From contig JAKLKD010000120.1 of the NCBI GenBank assembly GCA_023150845.1, forward strand, positions 1 to 40,328: a DNA stretch of 40,328 bases, written 5' to 3'. A program made the translations under genes and the position numbers. Positions 31,525-40,249 of this stretch are shown here, piece after piece. A model generated the notes under the pieces. It ran no database searches and was not told where the DNA came from. It saw only the letters and a program-made list of their open reading frames with translations. The stretch's first letter is position 1, and each line of letters opens with the position of its first letter. Source of the stretch: Myxococcota bacterium (lineage in GTDB: Bacteria; Myxococcota_A; UBA796; CAJQPC01).

Positions 31525-32474
31525 GGCTCCCGCAGGGGATCCTTCGCGCCGAGCAGGGTGCGGGCCGAGGCGCCCAAGGCCGCCGCGCCGAGCACACCCA
31601 AGGTGATCGGGCCCACCCAAGGCAGGCTGCCGACGAAGGCCACGACGGCGAGCCCGGCCAAGAACGCGAGGCCCCGGCGCCGAGCGAGCTCGGGGATCGG
31701 CAGGGCCTCCCCCAAGGAGAGGCAGAGCGCCACGCCGCCCAGAGCCAAGGCCGCGAGGGTGATGAGCACGAGCAGGGCCGCGACGGGGATGCCGATGACG
31801 ACGAGCACGAGGAGCACGCTCGCCAAGGCGACGAGCAGCCCGAAGGCCGAGCCCGCGACGAGGGCGCGCATCGGCGCCTGCTGCAGCGCGTCGGAGACGT
31901 TGCGCACCTGCTGGGGGAAGAGCGCGAGGCCCAAGAGGCCCAGGGCCCCGAAGGTGAAGGCCGCGGTGAGCCTGCGCCAGACGCCCTTGAGCGGCCGCGG
32001 CTCGGGGTCGCCCAAGGTGTGAATCACCCGGCCCATCACCCGGCCGTCCTCCTCGACGTGCACCTGGCCGCCGATGGACACCGCGTCGCCGGTCACTTTG
32101 CCTGTGCCGTAGACGATCACGTCGCCGCCGAAAGAGACCGCGTCGCCCCGCACCGTGCCGTAGACGAGGAGCGGCGCGCCGAAGCTCGTCGCCTTGGAGG
32201 TGACCTCACCCACCCGGATGATGACCGGGTCGCCCTGAACGCCGCCGACGCCGATCTCCAGCTCATCGGCCCGGTCACGCTCGATGTCGTCGATGCGCCG
32301 CCGCAGCTCCTTGATCTCCGCGCCTTGGCGCTCGATCAGCATCAGGAGGCGCTCCTCGCGGTCGGTGAGCCGCGGGTCGTCAAGGAGCGAGACCTGGGCC
32401 TCGTCTCCGCCGGGCGGATCCTCAGTGGGCGGCGCCTCTTGGGCGAGGGCCGCCAGGGTCAGGGCGAGCCACAT
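31521..32474 (-). CDS. Bactofilin-like repeat protein with C-terminal membrane helices
   Basis: The 317-residue product has a signal-like N-terminus (MWLALTLAALAQEA), a short coiled coil (38-70) and a beta-helix-like repeat region (85-152) with the pattern VYGTVRGDAVSFGGDVIVYG, similar to polymer-forming cytoskeletal (bactofilin) proteins. About four membrane helices follow (168-186, two in 203-250, 268-305). It would sit in the inner membrane with the beta-helix in the periplasm. It is the last gene of the sigma/anti-sigma operon, one base after the anti-sigma stop (junction TGAGATG), so it is probably co-expressed and perhaps part of the signal the sigma factor answers to. Its stop overlaps that of the convergent gene. 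Confidence 0.8.
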   Translation of the reverse strand: MWLALTLAALAQEAPPTEDPPGGDEAQVSLLDDPRLTDREERLLMLIERQGAEIKELRRRIDDIERDRADELEIGVGGVQGDPVIIRVGEVTSKATSFGAPLLVYGTVRGDAVSFGGDVIVYGTGKVTGDAVSIGGQVHVEEDGRVMGRVIHTLGDPEPRPLKGVWRRLTAAFTFGALGLLGLALFPQQVRNVSDALQQAPMRALVAGSAFGLLVALASVLLVLVVIGIPVAALLVLITLAALALGGVALCLSLGEALPIPELARRRGLAFLAGLAVVAFVGSLPWVGPITLGVLGAAALGASARTLLGAKDPLREP

Positions 32475-32475
32475 C

Positions 32476-32973
32476 TCAGACTCGGCCGGGGCTAAACACG
32501 CGCCCGAGCAGGTCTCGTGTGGCCCCGAGGCCCATCAAGAGCGCCGCGCCGAGGCTGACGCCCAGGAGCGCGACGCCAGGCTCCACGAGGTCGAGGGACA
32601 AGGCGCCCATCGCCGCGCTCGCGCCGCCCATCGCCGCGGCGGCGTCCACCATGAGCGCCGGGCCGTCCCCGGTGACCACGACGAGCAGGGCGGCGGCGGC
32701 CGCCATGGCCAAGGCGAGGCCGAGCTCGGCGCCGAGGGTGGGCTCGACGACGGGGACCGGCGGGGAATGAATGGCCTCGAGGATGGCGTGGGGGAGGTCG
32801 GCGGGGGCGACGGGGTCGTCTACGGCGGCGAAGGCGGCGGCGAGCGGCTCCAAGGTGGCCGCGCGGGTGGCGCAGCGGCTGCAGGAGTCGAGGTGCACCG
32901 CGACGCTGGCGGCAACCTCATCCTCTAAGGCGCCGTCAACAAAGCGGCGCAGGAGGTCGTCGTGGACGTGCAT
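32476..32973 (-). CDS. Zinc-finger anti-sigma factor
   Basis: The 165-residue product begins with HDDLLRRFVDGAL and carries the anti-sigma zinc motif His27-x3-Cys31-x2-Cys34 (HLDSCSRC). A linker and one or two membrane helices follow (about 77-100 and 131-155). Proteins of this type bind and hold an ECF sigma factor at the membrane until a signal releases it. The start is the ATG at 32973, one base after the sigma stop; the longer frame to 33048 overlaps the sigma gene and is not protein-like. The C-terminal sensor part is short and hydrophobic, so the signal may be sensed in or near the membrane. Confidence 0.9.
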   Translation of the reverse strand: MHVHDDLLRRFVDGALEDEVAASVAVHLDSCSRCATRAATLEPLAAAFAAVDDPVAPADLPHAILEAIHSPPVPVVEPTLGAELGLALAMAAAAALLVVVTGDGPALMVDAAAAMGGASAAMGALSLDLVEPGVALLGVSLGAALLMGLGATRDLLGRVFSPGRV

Positions 32974-32974
32974 C

Positions 32975-33577
32975 TCAGCCTCCCATCCCGGCGACGACGC
33001 CTTGCACGCCCGGCTCGTCGGGGAGCTCGGCGGCCTCGTACAGCTCACGCAGGCGGCGGCGGGCGCGGAAGATGCGGTTCATCACCGTGCCGAGGGGGAG
33101 CTCTAAGGTCTCGGCGATCTCCTGGTACTTGAAGTGCTCGAAGTGGTAGAGCACCAGGACCTCGCGGTACATCGGCGGGAGCTGGCCCAGGGCCTCATGC
33201 AGGCGCTCGGCACGCTCTTGGCGGGAGGTCTCCTCCAGGGGAGACGAGCGGGTGTCGGCCAGCTCTCGGTCGCCGAGCTCCGTGGTGAACCGGCGGCGGC
33301 GCTGCTCATCGATGGCGGTGTTGCGCGCGATGCCGAACACCCAGGTCGAGAACTTGCGCTCGGGGTCGTAGCGGTGGAGGTTGCGGATCACCTTCACCAA
33401 GGTGTTCTGGGCGGCGTCCCGGGCGTCCTCGTCGTCGCGGAGCATACGGGCGCAGAAGCGGTACACCGAGGGGGTGTAGCGCTGGATCAAGGCCGACTGC
33501 GCCTCCTCGTCGCCCCGCGCCGCGGCGGCGATGAGGTCACGCTCGTCAGTCTCAGCTCGAAGAAGTCGCAGAGCCAG
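32975..33577 (-). CDS. ECF-family RNA polymerase sigma factor, start codon unusual
   Basis: The product contains sigma-2 (ERDLIAAAARGDEEAQ through KFSTWVFGIARN) and sigma-4 (LGQLPPMYREVLVLYHFEHF, then an HTH around YQEIAETLELPLGTVMNR). Conserved sigma-2 sequence continues upstream of the first standard start, TTG at 33490, but no ATG, GTG or TTG lies between it and the in-frame stop at 33596-33594. I place the start at a CTG (33577) with GGAGG 5 nt upstream, giving 200 residues. A GTG-initiated frame at 33597 instead joins sigma-2 smoothly if one base is skipped near 33555, so a 1-nt error is possible. TACACT (33633-33628, minus strand) is a -10 candidate. It heads the operon with its anti-sigma factor and is probably autoregulated. 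Confidence 0.85.
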   Translation of the reverse strand: MALRLLRAETDERDLIAAAARGDEEAQSALIQRYTPSVYRFCARMLRDDEDARDAAQNTLVKVIRNLHRYDPERKFSTWVFGIARNTAIDEQRRRRFTTELGDRELADTRSSPLEETSRQERAERLHEALGQLPPMYREVLVLYHFEHFKYQEIAETLELPLGTVMNRIFRARRRLRELYEAAELPDEPGVQGVVAGMGG

Positions 33578-33693
33578 AATCGCCTCCAGGCGTAGTCACG
33601 CCGTCTGCTATGGAGGGCTACGTCGCCAGTGTAGCGTCTATTTCGTTCAACCTCGCGTTGGGGATCTGCCCGTCAGGATCGACCGCGAGGTGC

Positions 33694-33699
33694 TATCTT
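33694..33699 (+). promoter_or_regulatory. -10 element of the gene at 33721
   Basis: TATCTT (33694-33699) would start transcription about 15 nt before the ATG at 33721. No clear -35 and no ribosome-binding site are seen. Confidence 0.3.
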
Positions 33700-33720
33700 G
33701 GTCATCCCAAGGGCCCGCGG

Positions 33721-35109
33721 ATGGAACAAGCCAAAAAGCTCCGACGCTACACGAGCAAAGATTACAACCAGCTCGTGGAGTTCCCGGTTGAGATCGTCAG
33801 CCGGGACGGCGTCGTGCGCCATTACAGCTTCGAGGCCTCGGTTCGCCTCTACCAGCGGCGCATCGCTAGCGCCATGAGCCGTTACCCCGACCAAGAGGTC
33901 GCCCGCGCCGAGGTGCAGCACTGCCGGGCGCGCATTGAGCAGCTCCGCAAGTCTTACCTCGCTCGTTATGGCTGGGCGGGGATCCGCAGCCAAGAGGGCC
34001 CGGTCCTCCAGGTGGGGCCCCTCGCCGGGGAGGTGGCGGCCTTCTTGCGCCGCTACTTCGAGGAGGAGGAGAACCTCGACGAGCTGCAGATCGTCTGGGT
34101 GCACGACGACGAGCACTACCAGATGTGGTGGGTGAAGCTCAACCACGCCGAGCGCTCCAACCTGCTCTACCTCTTCCGTTTTGAGCACCACGGGGCCTGT
34201 GAGGGCCGCGAGGCCTTCTTCGCGATGCTGCGCCTTTTGCGGGTGGCCCAGGGGGAGCTCGTCGAGAGCGTCGTGGCCTTCCACCACACGGCGGACTGCG
34301 GGCTGATCCTCAGCGGCACGGGCACGCCAAACGACGCCTTGGAGCAGTGGAAGGAGCGGGTCGCCATCGCCGAGCAGGAGGAGCAGCTCGAGATGATGGA
34401 GGCCGCCGAGCGCGCCCGGCAGGATCCCTACACCGACGCCCTGCGCATGCTCTCCAGCGGCGACTCCATGGGCGCGCTCAAGCGCCTGGAGGACGCGCTC
34501 ACGAGCGGTCCCTTCCGCCGCCCCGTCGCGCTGGCGACGGCGGTGGTCGCCGAGTCCGTCGGCGCCTATGACTCCTGCGAGGCCGCGGGGCTCATCGGCG
34601 TACATTACCTGCCGATGGACCCGGTCTTTCATTATTACGTCGGCCTCGCGCGCCTGCGCCAGGGCCGCGCCGACGACGCCTCGGCCGCCTTCGAGATGGC
34701 CGCCCGGGGCGGGCGCCTCTTGTTCCCGGTGACGCTCCTGCGCGCGCTCCTGCGGGTGCGTGGGGGCGACCTGCGCGGCGGCGCGACCTTACTCAGCCAG
34801 GCCCGCGGGGAGGCCCGGGCTGAAGATGAGGAGCTCCTCGGCGAGCTGCGCGGCCTCTGGGTGGCGCTGCAGGGCTGGTGGTGGCTCGCGACGGCCGGGG
34901 TGCTCCTCGCCTGCGTGGCGCTGGGGCTCTTCTTCGCGGGCACCTCGGCGCCCGTCGTCATCGGGAGCGCCGGGGTCGCCTTGGGGCTCAGCCTCGGCAT
35001 GCGGCTCTACGCCGCACGCTTCGCGACCTTAGACGCCCTGCGCACGCTGCAGATCCCGCCGCCGGAGTCCCTCGGCGGCGGCCAGCGCATCGACGACCTG
35101 GTGCCTTGA
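33721..35109 (+). CDS. TPR-like protein with two C-terminal membrane helices
   Basis: The 462-residue product has an N-terminal alpha/beta part (1-220) of no recognised family, with Trp/Tyr-rich strands around HYQMWWVKLNHAE. Helical repeats of TPR type follow (about 235-370), then two close membrane helices (about 380-432) and a short polar tail. The ATG at 33721 is preferred over 33610 because the 37 extra codons cross the -10 element and look non-coding. Its stop is overlapped by the next gene (TTGA), so it may head the glycosyltransferase operon and assist envelope polysaccharide work; that link is inferred only from position. Confidence 0.75.
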   Translation: MEQAKKLRRYTSKDYNQLVEFPVEIVSRDGVVRHYSFEASVRLYQRRIASAMSRYPDQEVARAEVQHCRARIEQLRKSYLARYGWAGIRSQEGPVLQVGPLAGEVAAFLRRYFEEEENLDELQIVWVHDDEHYQMWWVKLNHAERSNLLYLFRFEHHGACEGREAFFAMLRLLRVAQGELVESVVAFHHTADCGLILSGTGTPNDALEQWKERVAIAEQEEQLEMMEAAERARQDPYTDALRMLSSGDSMGALKRLEDALTSGPFRRPVALATAVVAESVGAYDSCEAAGLIGVHYLPMDPVFHYYVGLARLRQGRADDASAAFEMAARGGRLLFPVTLLRALLRVRGGDLRGGATLLSQARGEARAEDEELLGELRGLWVALQGWWWLATAGVLLACVALGLFFAGTSAPVVIGSAGVALGLSLGMRLYAARFATLDALRTLQIPPPESLGGGQRIDDLVP

Positions 35110-36023
35110 GCTGGCCCCGCGCCTCCTCCGCGCCGCCGCCCCCCGCTGAGGAGCCCAACCTGCGCCTCGGCCGGGTGTTCGCCCGCGCGCCGAACCACCT
35201 CGGCGACGGGGTGATGGCGCTCCCGGCGCTGCGCGCGCTCGGCGCCGCCAGCGAGTCCTTGGTCATCGCCGCCCCGGCCTGGGGCGCGGCGCTCTACCGC
35301 GGCCTCGGGGCGACGGTGATCCCCCGTGGGACGGCGCCCGAGGCCGACGTCGCCGTGCTGTTCCCGCCGAGCTTCCGGGCGGCCTGGGAGGCGCGGCGGG
35401 CGCGGCGGCGGATCGGCGTGCGGGCGGACTGGCGGGCGGCGCTCTTGACCGACGTGGTCGAGCCCGTAGACGGCCACCGCGCCGAGGAGTACGCGGCCCT
35501 GGTGGCGCGCCTCGGGCTCAATGTGGTCGGGCCGCCGTCGTACCCGGTCTACCCCGAGGACGAGGCTGAGGTTGACGTGCCCGAGGGCCACCTCGCCCTC
35601 AACCCGCTCAGCCCCTCGGGCCCCCCGGTGATGTGGCGGGGCTTTGAGGCGCTCATCGAGGCCTCCCCGTGGCCCGTCGTGGTCTATGTCGGCCCGGGCG
35701 AGCGCTGGGACGGCCCGGGCGAGCGGCGGGTGGGCCTGCCGCTGCCGACCTTGGCGGCGAGCCTGCGCCGGGCGCGGGCGCTCGTCTCCAACGACTCCGG
35801 CGTGGCGCACTTCGCCCGGGCGGCGGGGGTGCCGACGGTGGTGATCTACGGGAGCACCTCCCCGGCTCGCACGGGCCCCGCGGGCAGCCTCGCCGTCGAG
35901 GGGCCGAGCCTCGCCTGCCGCCCCTGCTACAAGAAGCGCTGCCCGTTCCCCGGCGTGCCCTGCCTGGAGATCTCCCCGGAGCGTGTGCTCGCCGCGGCGG
36001 CCCAGGCCGCGGAGGGCCGGTGA
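35106..36023 (+). CDS. Glycosyltransferase family 9, heptosyltransferase II-like
   Basis: The product (305 residues from TTG at 35106) has the GT9 N-terminal motif APNHLGDGVMALPALRAL (28-45), the donor-site motif VSNDSGVAHFARAAGVPTVV and a Cys-containing tail (RPCYKKRCPFPGVPCLE) typical of lipopolysaccharide heptosyltransferase II (WaaF). It would add heptose or a similar sugar to lipid A-core from an ADP-sugar on the cytoplasmic face. The start is uncertain: the TTG overlaps the previous stop, and an in-frame GTG at 35175 would trim 23 residues just before the first motif. The next gene begins within its stop (GTGA). Confidence 0.85.
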   Translation: MSWPRASSAPPPPAEEPNLRLGRVFARAPNHLGDGVMALPALRALGAASESLVIAAPAWGAALYRGLGATVIPRGTAPEADVAVLFPPSFRAAWEARRARRRIGVRADWRAALLTDVVEPVDGHRAEEYAALVARLGLNVVGPPSYPVYPEDEAEVDVPEGHLALNPLSPSGPPVMWRGFEALIEASPWPVVVYVGPGERWDGPGERRVGLPLPTLAASLRRARALVSNDSGVAHFARAAGVPTVVIYGSTSPARTGPAGSLAVEGPSLACRPCYKKRCPFPGVPCLEISPERVLAAAAQAAEGR

Positions 36024-36949
36024 GCGCCCTGGTCATCCGCTTCAGCTCCTTGGGCGACGTCGTGCTCGCCGCCGGGGTGACGGCGGCCTTGGGGGACGTG
36101 GTGTTCGGCACCAGCGCCGCCTTCGCCCCAGTGGCGGCGCGGTTTGTCGGGGTGCAGGAGGTCGTGGCCTTGTCGCCCGGCGAGTCTCCGTGGTCCTTCG
36201 CCCGGCGCCTGCCCCCGGTGGACCGGGTGATCGACCTGCAGGGCTCGCTGCGCAGCCACGCCGTTTGTTTGTTGGTCAACCAACCAACGACTCGGCTCAC
36301 CAAACATGGGCTGCGGAGGCGGGCGCGGGTGGCGTTGAAGACGGCCCCGCCGTCGAGGAGCGTCGTCGAACGTTACGCCGACGCCGCCGGGGTTCAGCTC
36401 GGGCCGACGCCGTGGCTCACCCGGGGGCCCTTGGCGGGCGGCGGCCCCGTCGTGCTCGCGCCGGGGGCGGCCCACGCCACAAAACGATGGCCGGAGGCGC
36501 GCTGGGCGGCGCTGGCGCGGGCCATCGAGGTGCCGGTGACGCTCCTGGGCGGAGAGGCTGAGGCGCCGCTGCTGCAGCGGATCGCCGAGGCCGCCGGGCG
36601 CGAAGACCTCAGCGTCGTCGCCGAGCGCGGCTTTGAGCGCAGCTTCGCCGTCTTGGAGGCCTGCCGGGCCGTCGTCGCCAACGACAGCGGCCTCTTGCAC
36701 CTCGCCGGGGCCCTGGGTGTGCCGGTGATCGGCCTCTTTGGCCCGACGACCCCCGAGGACGGCTTCTGGGCCTGGGAGGGCCAAGGCCGCGCCTTGGGGG
36801 TGCCCTTGCCCTGTCGGCCCTGCGCGCGCTTCGGCGGGCCACGCTGCCCCATCGGCGACCACGCCTGTCTGGAGGACCTCGCCGTCGAGCGCGTCCTCGA
36901 CGCCTTGGGTGAGATATGCTCGGCGGGAGCAGGGAGCCGCCCCCGGTGA
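36020..36949 (+). CDS. Glycosyltransferase family 9 (heptosyltransferase-like)
   Basis: The 309-residue product starts MSALVIRFSSLGDVVLA, the standard GT9 opening, and has LAPGAAHATKRWP (about 148-160), the donor-site segment VVANDSGLLHLAGALGVPVI and a C-terminal Cys cluster (PCRPCARFGGPRCP). It probably acts with the preceding enzyme on lipopolysaccharide core. The GTG at 36020 overlaps the upstream stop and its own stop overlaps the next GTG. The AT-richer patch at 36260-36310, with a GTTGGT/ACCAAC inverted repeat, stands out from its surroundings but keeps the frame. Confidence 0.87.
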   Translation: MSALVIRFSSLGDVVLAAGVTAALGDVVFGTSAAFAPVAARFVGVQEVVALSPGESPWSFARRLPPVDRVIDLQGSLRSHAVCLLVNQPTTRLTKHGLRRRARVALKTAPPSRSVVERYADAAGVQLGPTPWLTRGPLAGGGPVVLAPGAAHATKRWPEARWAALARAIEVPVTLLGGEAEAPLLQRIAEAAGREDLSVVAERGFERSFAVLEACRAVVANDSGLLHLAGALGVPVIGLFGPTTPEDGFWAWEGQGRALGVPLPCRPCARFGGPRCPIGDHACLEDLAVERVLDALGEICSAGAGSRPR

Positions 36950-37977
36950 AGGTTCACCTCGTCAGCGTTGACTTTCCGCCGGAGCGTGACGGCGGCGTCG
37001 CCTCCTGGGCAGAAGACCTCGGCCGCGCCTTGGCGGGCGCCGGGGCCGAGGTCGTCGTGTACACCCGCAACGCGCCCAAGACCCGGGCGTATGACGCGGC
37101 GCTCCCGTTCCCCGTGGTGCGCATGGTCGGTCGGAGCTGGGGGAAGTGGCAGGCCCAGTGGGTCGCCGCCCAGGTCGGCTGGCGCCTCCGCCGCGGGGAC
37201 CGCCTGCTGCTCTCGACCTGGCCCGCCGGGGCGCTCCTCGGGCCCTGGGCGGCGCGGCGCGGCGTGAAGGTGGGCGTGGCGTTCCACGGCTCGGAGCTCA
37301 CCCGGCTGCACGCCCCTCCGGCGGCGCTCACCCAGCTCCTGCAGGTCGCTACGGCCTGTCTGCCGGTGAGCGACTACCTCTCCGCCCGGCTGCGAGACCT
37401 CGGCGGCCAAGGGCGCCCGGTGCCGATGCCGACCCCAGCGGCCCCCGAGCCGCCCCGGGCCGAGGGCCAAGGGCTCATCGTCGTCGCCCGGTTGAACCCC
37501 CTCAAGGGTGTCGAGCGCGCCGTTCGCCTCGCCGCGGCCCTGGGCTGGCCCCTGGAGATCGTCGGGGAGGGCCCCTCGCGGCCCCGCATCGAGGCCCTGG
37601 TCGATCAGCTCGGCGCCGACGTCACCCTCGTCGGGCGCCGCCCCCGAGCTGAGGTGCTCCAGCGCCTCCGGGGCAAGGCGGCCTGCCTGCTCTTGCCCCA
37701 CGCTGAGCCCGACGGCAGCGGCGCCGAGGGCCTCGGCCTCTGCCTGCTGGAGGCGATGGGGCAGGGGACCCCGGCCATCGGCAACGCCACCGGCGGGGTG
37801 CCTGAGGCCTTGGGGCCCGGCCTCTTGCTCGCCGACCCCGATGATGTACAAGGCGCAGCGACGACGGTGCGCGCCTGGCTCAAAGGAGGCGAGCGGGGGG
37901 CCGAGGGCTACGCCTGGGTGCGGGCGAACCACGGGCCGGAGCGCGCCGCGGCGGCGGTGTTGGAGGCCTTGGCATGA
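36946..37977 (+). CDS. Glycosyltransferase family 4
   Basis: The 343-residue product has a GT-B fold: an N-terminal Gly-rich acceptor loop FPPERDGGVASWAEDLGRAL (10-29), VARLNPLKGVERAV opening the donor domain, and the GT4 donor motif AEGLGLCLLEAMGQGTPAI with the E-x7-E pair. It transfers a sugar from a nucleotide donor, probably to a growing surface polysaccharide. GTG at 36946 overlaps the previous stop; an in-frame ATG at 36916 would lie inside the preceding gene. Confidence 0.88.
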   Translation: MKVHLVSVDFPPERDGGVASWAEDLGRALAGAGAEVVVYTRNAPKTRAYDAALPFPVVRMVGRSWGKWQAQWVAAQVGWRLRRGDRLLLSTWPAGALLGPWAARRGVKVGVAFHGSELTRLHAPPAALTQLLQVATACLPVSDYLSARLRDLGGQGRPVPMPTPAAPEPPRAEGQGLIVVARLNPLKGVERAVRLAAALGWPLEIVGEGPSRPRIEALVDQLGADVTLVGRRPRAEVLQRLRGKAACLLLPHAEPDGSGAEGLGLCLLEAMGQGTPAIGNATGGVPEALGPGLLLADPDDVQGAATTVRAWLKGGERGAEGYAWVRANHGPERAAAAVLEALA

Positions 37978-39119
37978 GCGGGCTGCGGGTGCTGCACCTC
38001 TACCGGCCGCGCCTGCCGTCCACCCGGGCGCAGTCGATTCAGGTGATCAACACCTGCCACGCCTTGGCCGTGGCGGGCTGTGAGGTGACGCTCTTGGGCG
38101 ACGCTCCCCGGGACAACATGCCCCAGTCGGAGCTGCCCACCGTCGCCCAGGTGCTCGAGTTCTACGGCCTCCCGCAGCACCCGAACCTCGTGCTCAAGCT
38201 CTCCCCGACGGCCCAGCCCGGCCCCCAGGGCTTCTGGTTCAGGAAACACGCGCTGTGGTGGTGGTGGCGGGCGAGCCGCGACACCACCCGCCCGGCGGTG
38301 ATCCTCGCCCGGGCCAAACGGTACGTCGATGAGTACAGCGTCTTGCCTTGGGGCCCGCCCGTCGTGCTGGAGGCCCACGAGGTCGACTCTGAGCTCGCCG
38401 CCGAGGCCCGAGAGGATCCCGCGCCGCTGCGGGCCCTGGAGGAGCGCCTGCTTCGGGAGTGCGCGGGCCTCGTGACGAACTGTGAGGGCACGATGCGGCT
38501 CTTGGAGCGGGCGCACCCCGGCGTGCTCCCGGAGAACCGGGCGGTGGTCTACAACGCCACGGCGCCGAGCCGGGTGCGCGACTGGCGGCCAGGCCCGGAG
38601 CGGATCGTGGGCTACTTGGGGTCGTTGCGGAGCTTCAAGGGGCTCCTCACCTTGGTCCGGGCCGCGCCGATGCTGCCCGAGGACGTCCGGGTGGAGCTCC
38701 TCGGCGGGTCGAAGGAGGAGATCGCCGCGCTCCAGCCCCTCCCGCCGAGCCTGCTCACGCCGGGGGACCAGCCCTACAACGACGTGCCTGACCGGGTCGC
38801 CCGCTGGCGCTGCGCGGTCGTGGCGCTGGACGACAACGTCTTCGGGCGCTCCTTGTGTAACCCCCTCAAGCTCTGGGACTACCGGGCGGTGGGCCTGCCG
38901 CTCGTGCTGCCGGACCTGCCGACGCTTCGTGAGGTCATGGACGAGAACTTGAGCTTCTGGTACACCCCGGGCGACGCGGACTCCTTGGCGGACGCCATCG
39001 AGCGGGCCCTCGTCGAGGGGCCCGAGCAGCGCGGGCGCCGCCGCCACCTGCGGAGCTGGGCGGACCGGGCGCAGGAGCTGCTCCCGATCTTGGAGCGCGC
39101 GGCCAAAGGCCCAGGCTGA
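37974..39119 (+). CDS. Glycosyltransferase (GT4-like)
   Basis: The 381-residue product fits a GT-B transferase: VLHLYRPRLPSTRAQSIQVI at the N-terminus, EAHEVDSELAAEA (about 134-146) resembling acceptor-domain motifs, GYLGSLRSFKGLLTLV opening the donor domain and a C-terminal PLKLWDYRAVGLPLVLPDLP segment, where KLWDY matches the donor-site region of distant GT4 members. The canonical E-x7-E is not obvious, so the donor may differ. The ATG overlaps the previous stop (ATGA). Next gene starts 2 nt after its stop. Confidence 0.82.
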   Translation: MSGLRVLHLYRPRLPSTRAQSIQVINTCHALAVAGCEVTLLGDAPRDNMPQSELPTVAQVLEFYGLPQHPNLVLKLSPTAQPGPQGFWFRKHALWWWWRASRDTTRPAVILARAKRYVDEYSVLPWGPPVVLEAHEVDSELAAEAREDPAPLRALEERLLRECAGLVTNCEGTMRLLERAHPGVLPENRAVVYNATAPSRVRDWRPGPERIVGYLGSLRSFKGLLTLVRAAPMLPEDVRVELLGGSKEEIAALQPLPPSLLTPGDQPYNDVPDRVARWRCAVVALDDNVFGRSLCNPLKLWDYRAVGLPLVLPDLPTLREVMDENLSFWYTPGDADSLADAIERALVEGPEQRGRRRHLRSWADRAQELLPILERAAKGPG

Positions 39120-39121
39120 GC

Positions 39122-40249
39122 ATGGCGCTCGTCTATGTTCTCCGGTACTTCCCGACGCTGACCGAGACCTTCGTGTACCGCGAGGCCGCGGAGGTCGCCG
39201 CTCGGGGCCTGCCCCTGGGCCTCGTGGCCTTGGGCGCCCGGGCCGACGGGGCGGCGCTCACGGACGCCCCACCTTGGACGCCGCTGCGCCCGACGCCTGG
39301 CGGCCTGCTCCACGCGGTTGAGGGGGCCGCGGGCAGAGAGGCCCTCCGCGCGCTCCAGGGGCGACAGGGGCTCAAGCGCGCGCTGCGGGCGGCGGCTTTG
39401 GTGGGTGGGCTCGGCCCCGAAGACGCTTTGCACGCGCACTTCGCCGGGGAGGGCGCCGAGTGGGCCCAGGCCCTCGCCGCCGCGAGCGGCCTGCCGTATG
39501 GCGTCACGGTTCACGCCGTGGACCTCTTCCGACCTCGCCCCAGCCTAGAGGCCGTCCTGCGCGGCGCCGCCGTCGTGCTCACCGTGAGCCGCTACAACGC
39601 CGAGGCCCTGGAGCGGCGCTACGGGGTGCGCGCCCAGGTCGTGCGCTGCGGCGTGAACCCCGAGCGCTGGGCGGCGGCCCGGCCGGAGGGCGACGGCCCG
39701 GCGGTCTCCGTGGGGCGGTTTGTGCCCAAGAAGGGGCTCGATCTGCTCATCCGCGCCGTTCCTCAGGTGCCGGGGCTGCGGGCGAGGCTCGCCACGGACG
39801 CCCCGGCGGACTTGGCGAGCCCCGCCGTCGAGCTCCTCGGGCTCCGGCCTACGCCGGAGATCGTGGCGTTGTACCAGTCTGCCAGCATGTTCGTCTTGCC
39901 CTGCCGGGTCGCGCCGGACGGCGACCGCGACGGCGTGCCCGTGGCGATGATGGAGGCCATGGCGGCGGGCCTGCCCGTGGTGACGACGAGCCTGCCCGGC
40001 CTGGAGGAGCTCGTGGATGAGCGCACGGCCTGGATCGTCCCCCCGGATGACGAGGCCGCCTTGGTCGAGGCCCTGCGCGACGCCTGGGGGCACCCCGAGG
40101 AGCGGCGCCGCCGAGGGGAGGCGGGCCGGGCGCGGGTGCTGGAGGGCTTCACCGTGGCGGGGCAGGCTGAGGGGCTCCTGCGGGCCTGGGCTGAGGTGGG
40201 CTGGGGACCGGCGGCGGAGGCCCTGCGTGTCCACCCCGGCGGCCGCTGA
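39122..40249 (+). CDS. Glycosyltransferase family 4 (WcaL-like)
   Basis: The 375-residue product begins with VYVLRYFPTLTETFVYREA, the opening of GT4 enzymes such as colanic acid WcaL. It has HAHFAGEGAEWAQALA (about 104-119), SVGRFVPKKGLDLLIRAV in the donor domain and GVPVAMMEAMAAGLPVVTT with the donor-binding Glu. It likely adds a sugar during exopolysaccharide or O-antigen repeat assembly. The next gene's ATG overlaps its stop (TGATG). Confidence 0.88.
   Translation: MALVYVLRYFPTLTETFVYREAAEVAARGLPLGLVALGARADGAALTDAPPWTPLRPTPGGLLHAVEGAAGREALRALQGRQGLKRALRAAALVGGLGPEDALHAHFAGEGAEWAQALAAASGLPYGVTVHAVDLFRPRPSLEAVLRGAAVVLTVSRYNAEALERRYGVRAQVVRCGVNPERWAAARPEGDGPAVSVGRFVPKKGLDLLIRAVPQVPGLRARLATDAPADLASPAVELLGLRPTPEIVALYQSASMFVLPCRVAPDGDRDGVPVAMMEAMAAGLPVVTTSLPGLEELVDERTAWIVPPDDEAALVEALRDAWGHPEERRRRGEAGRARVLEGFTVAGQAEGLLRAWAEVGWGPAAEALRVHPGGR

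Noticed and set aside
34878-35105. Upstream extension of the first GT9 gene
   Set aside because: It lies wholly inside the preceding TPR-like membrane protein gene in another frame; GT9 homology begins after 35106.
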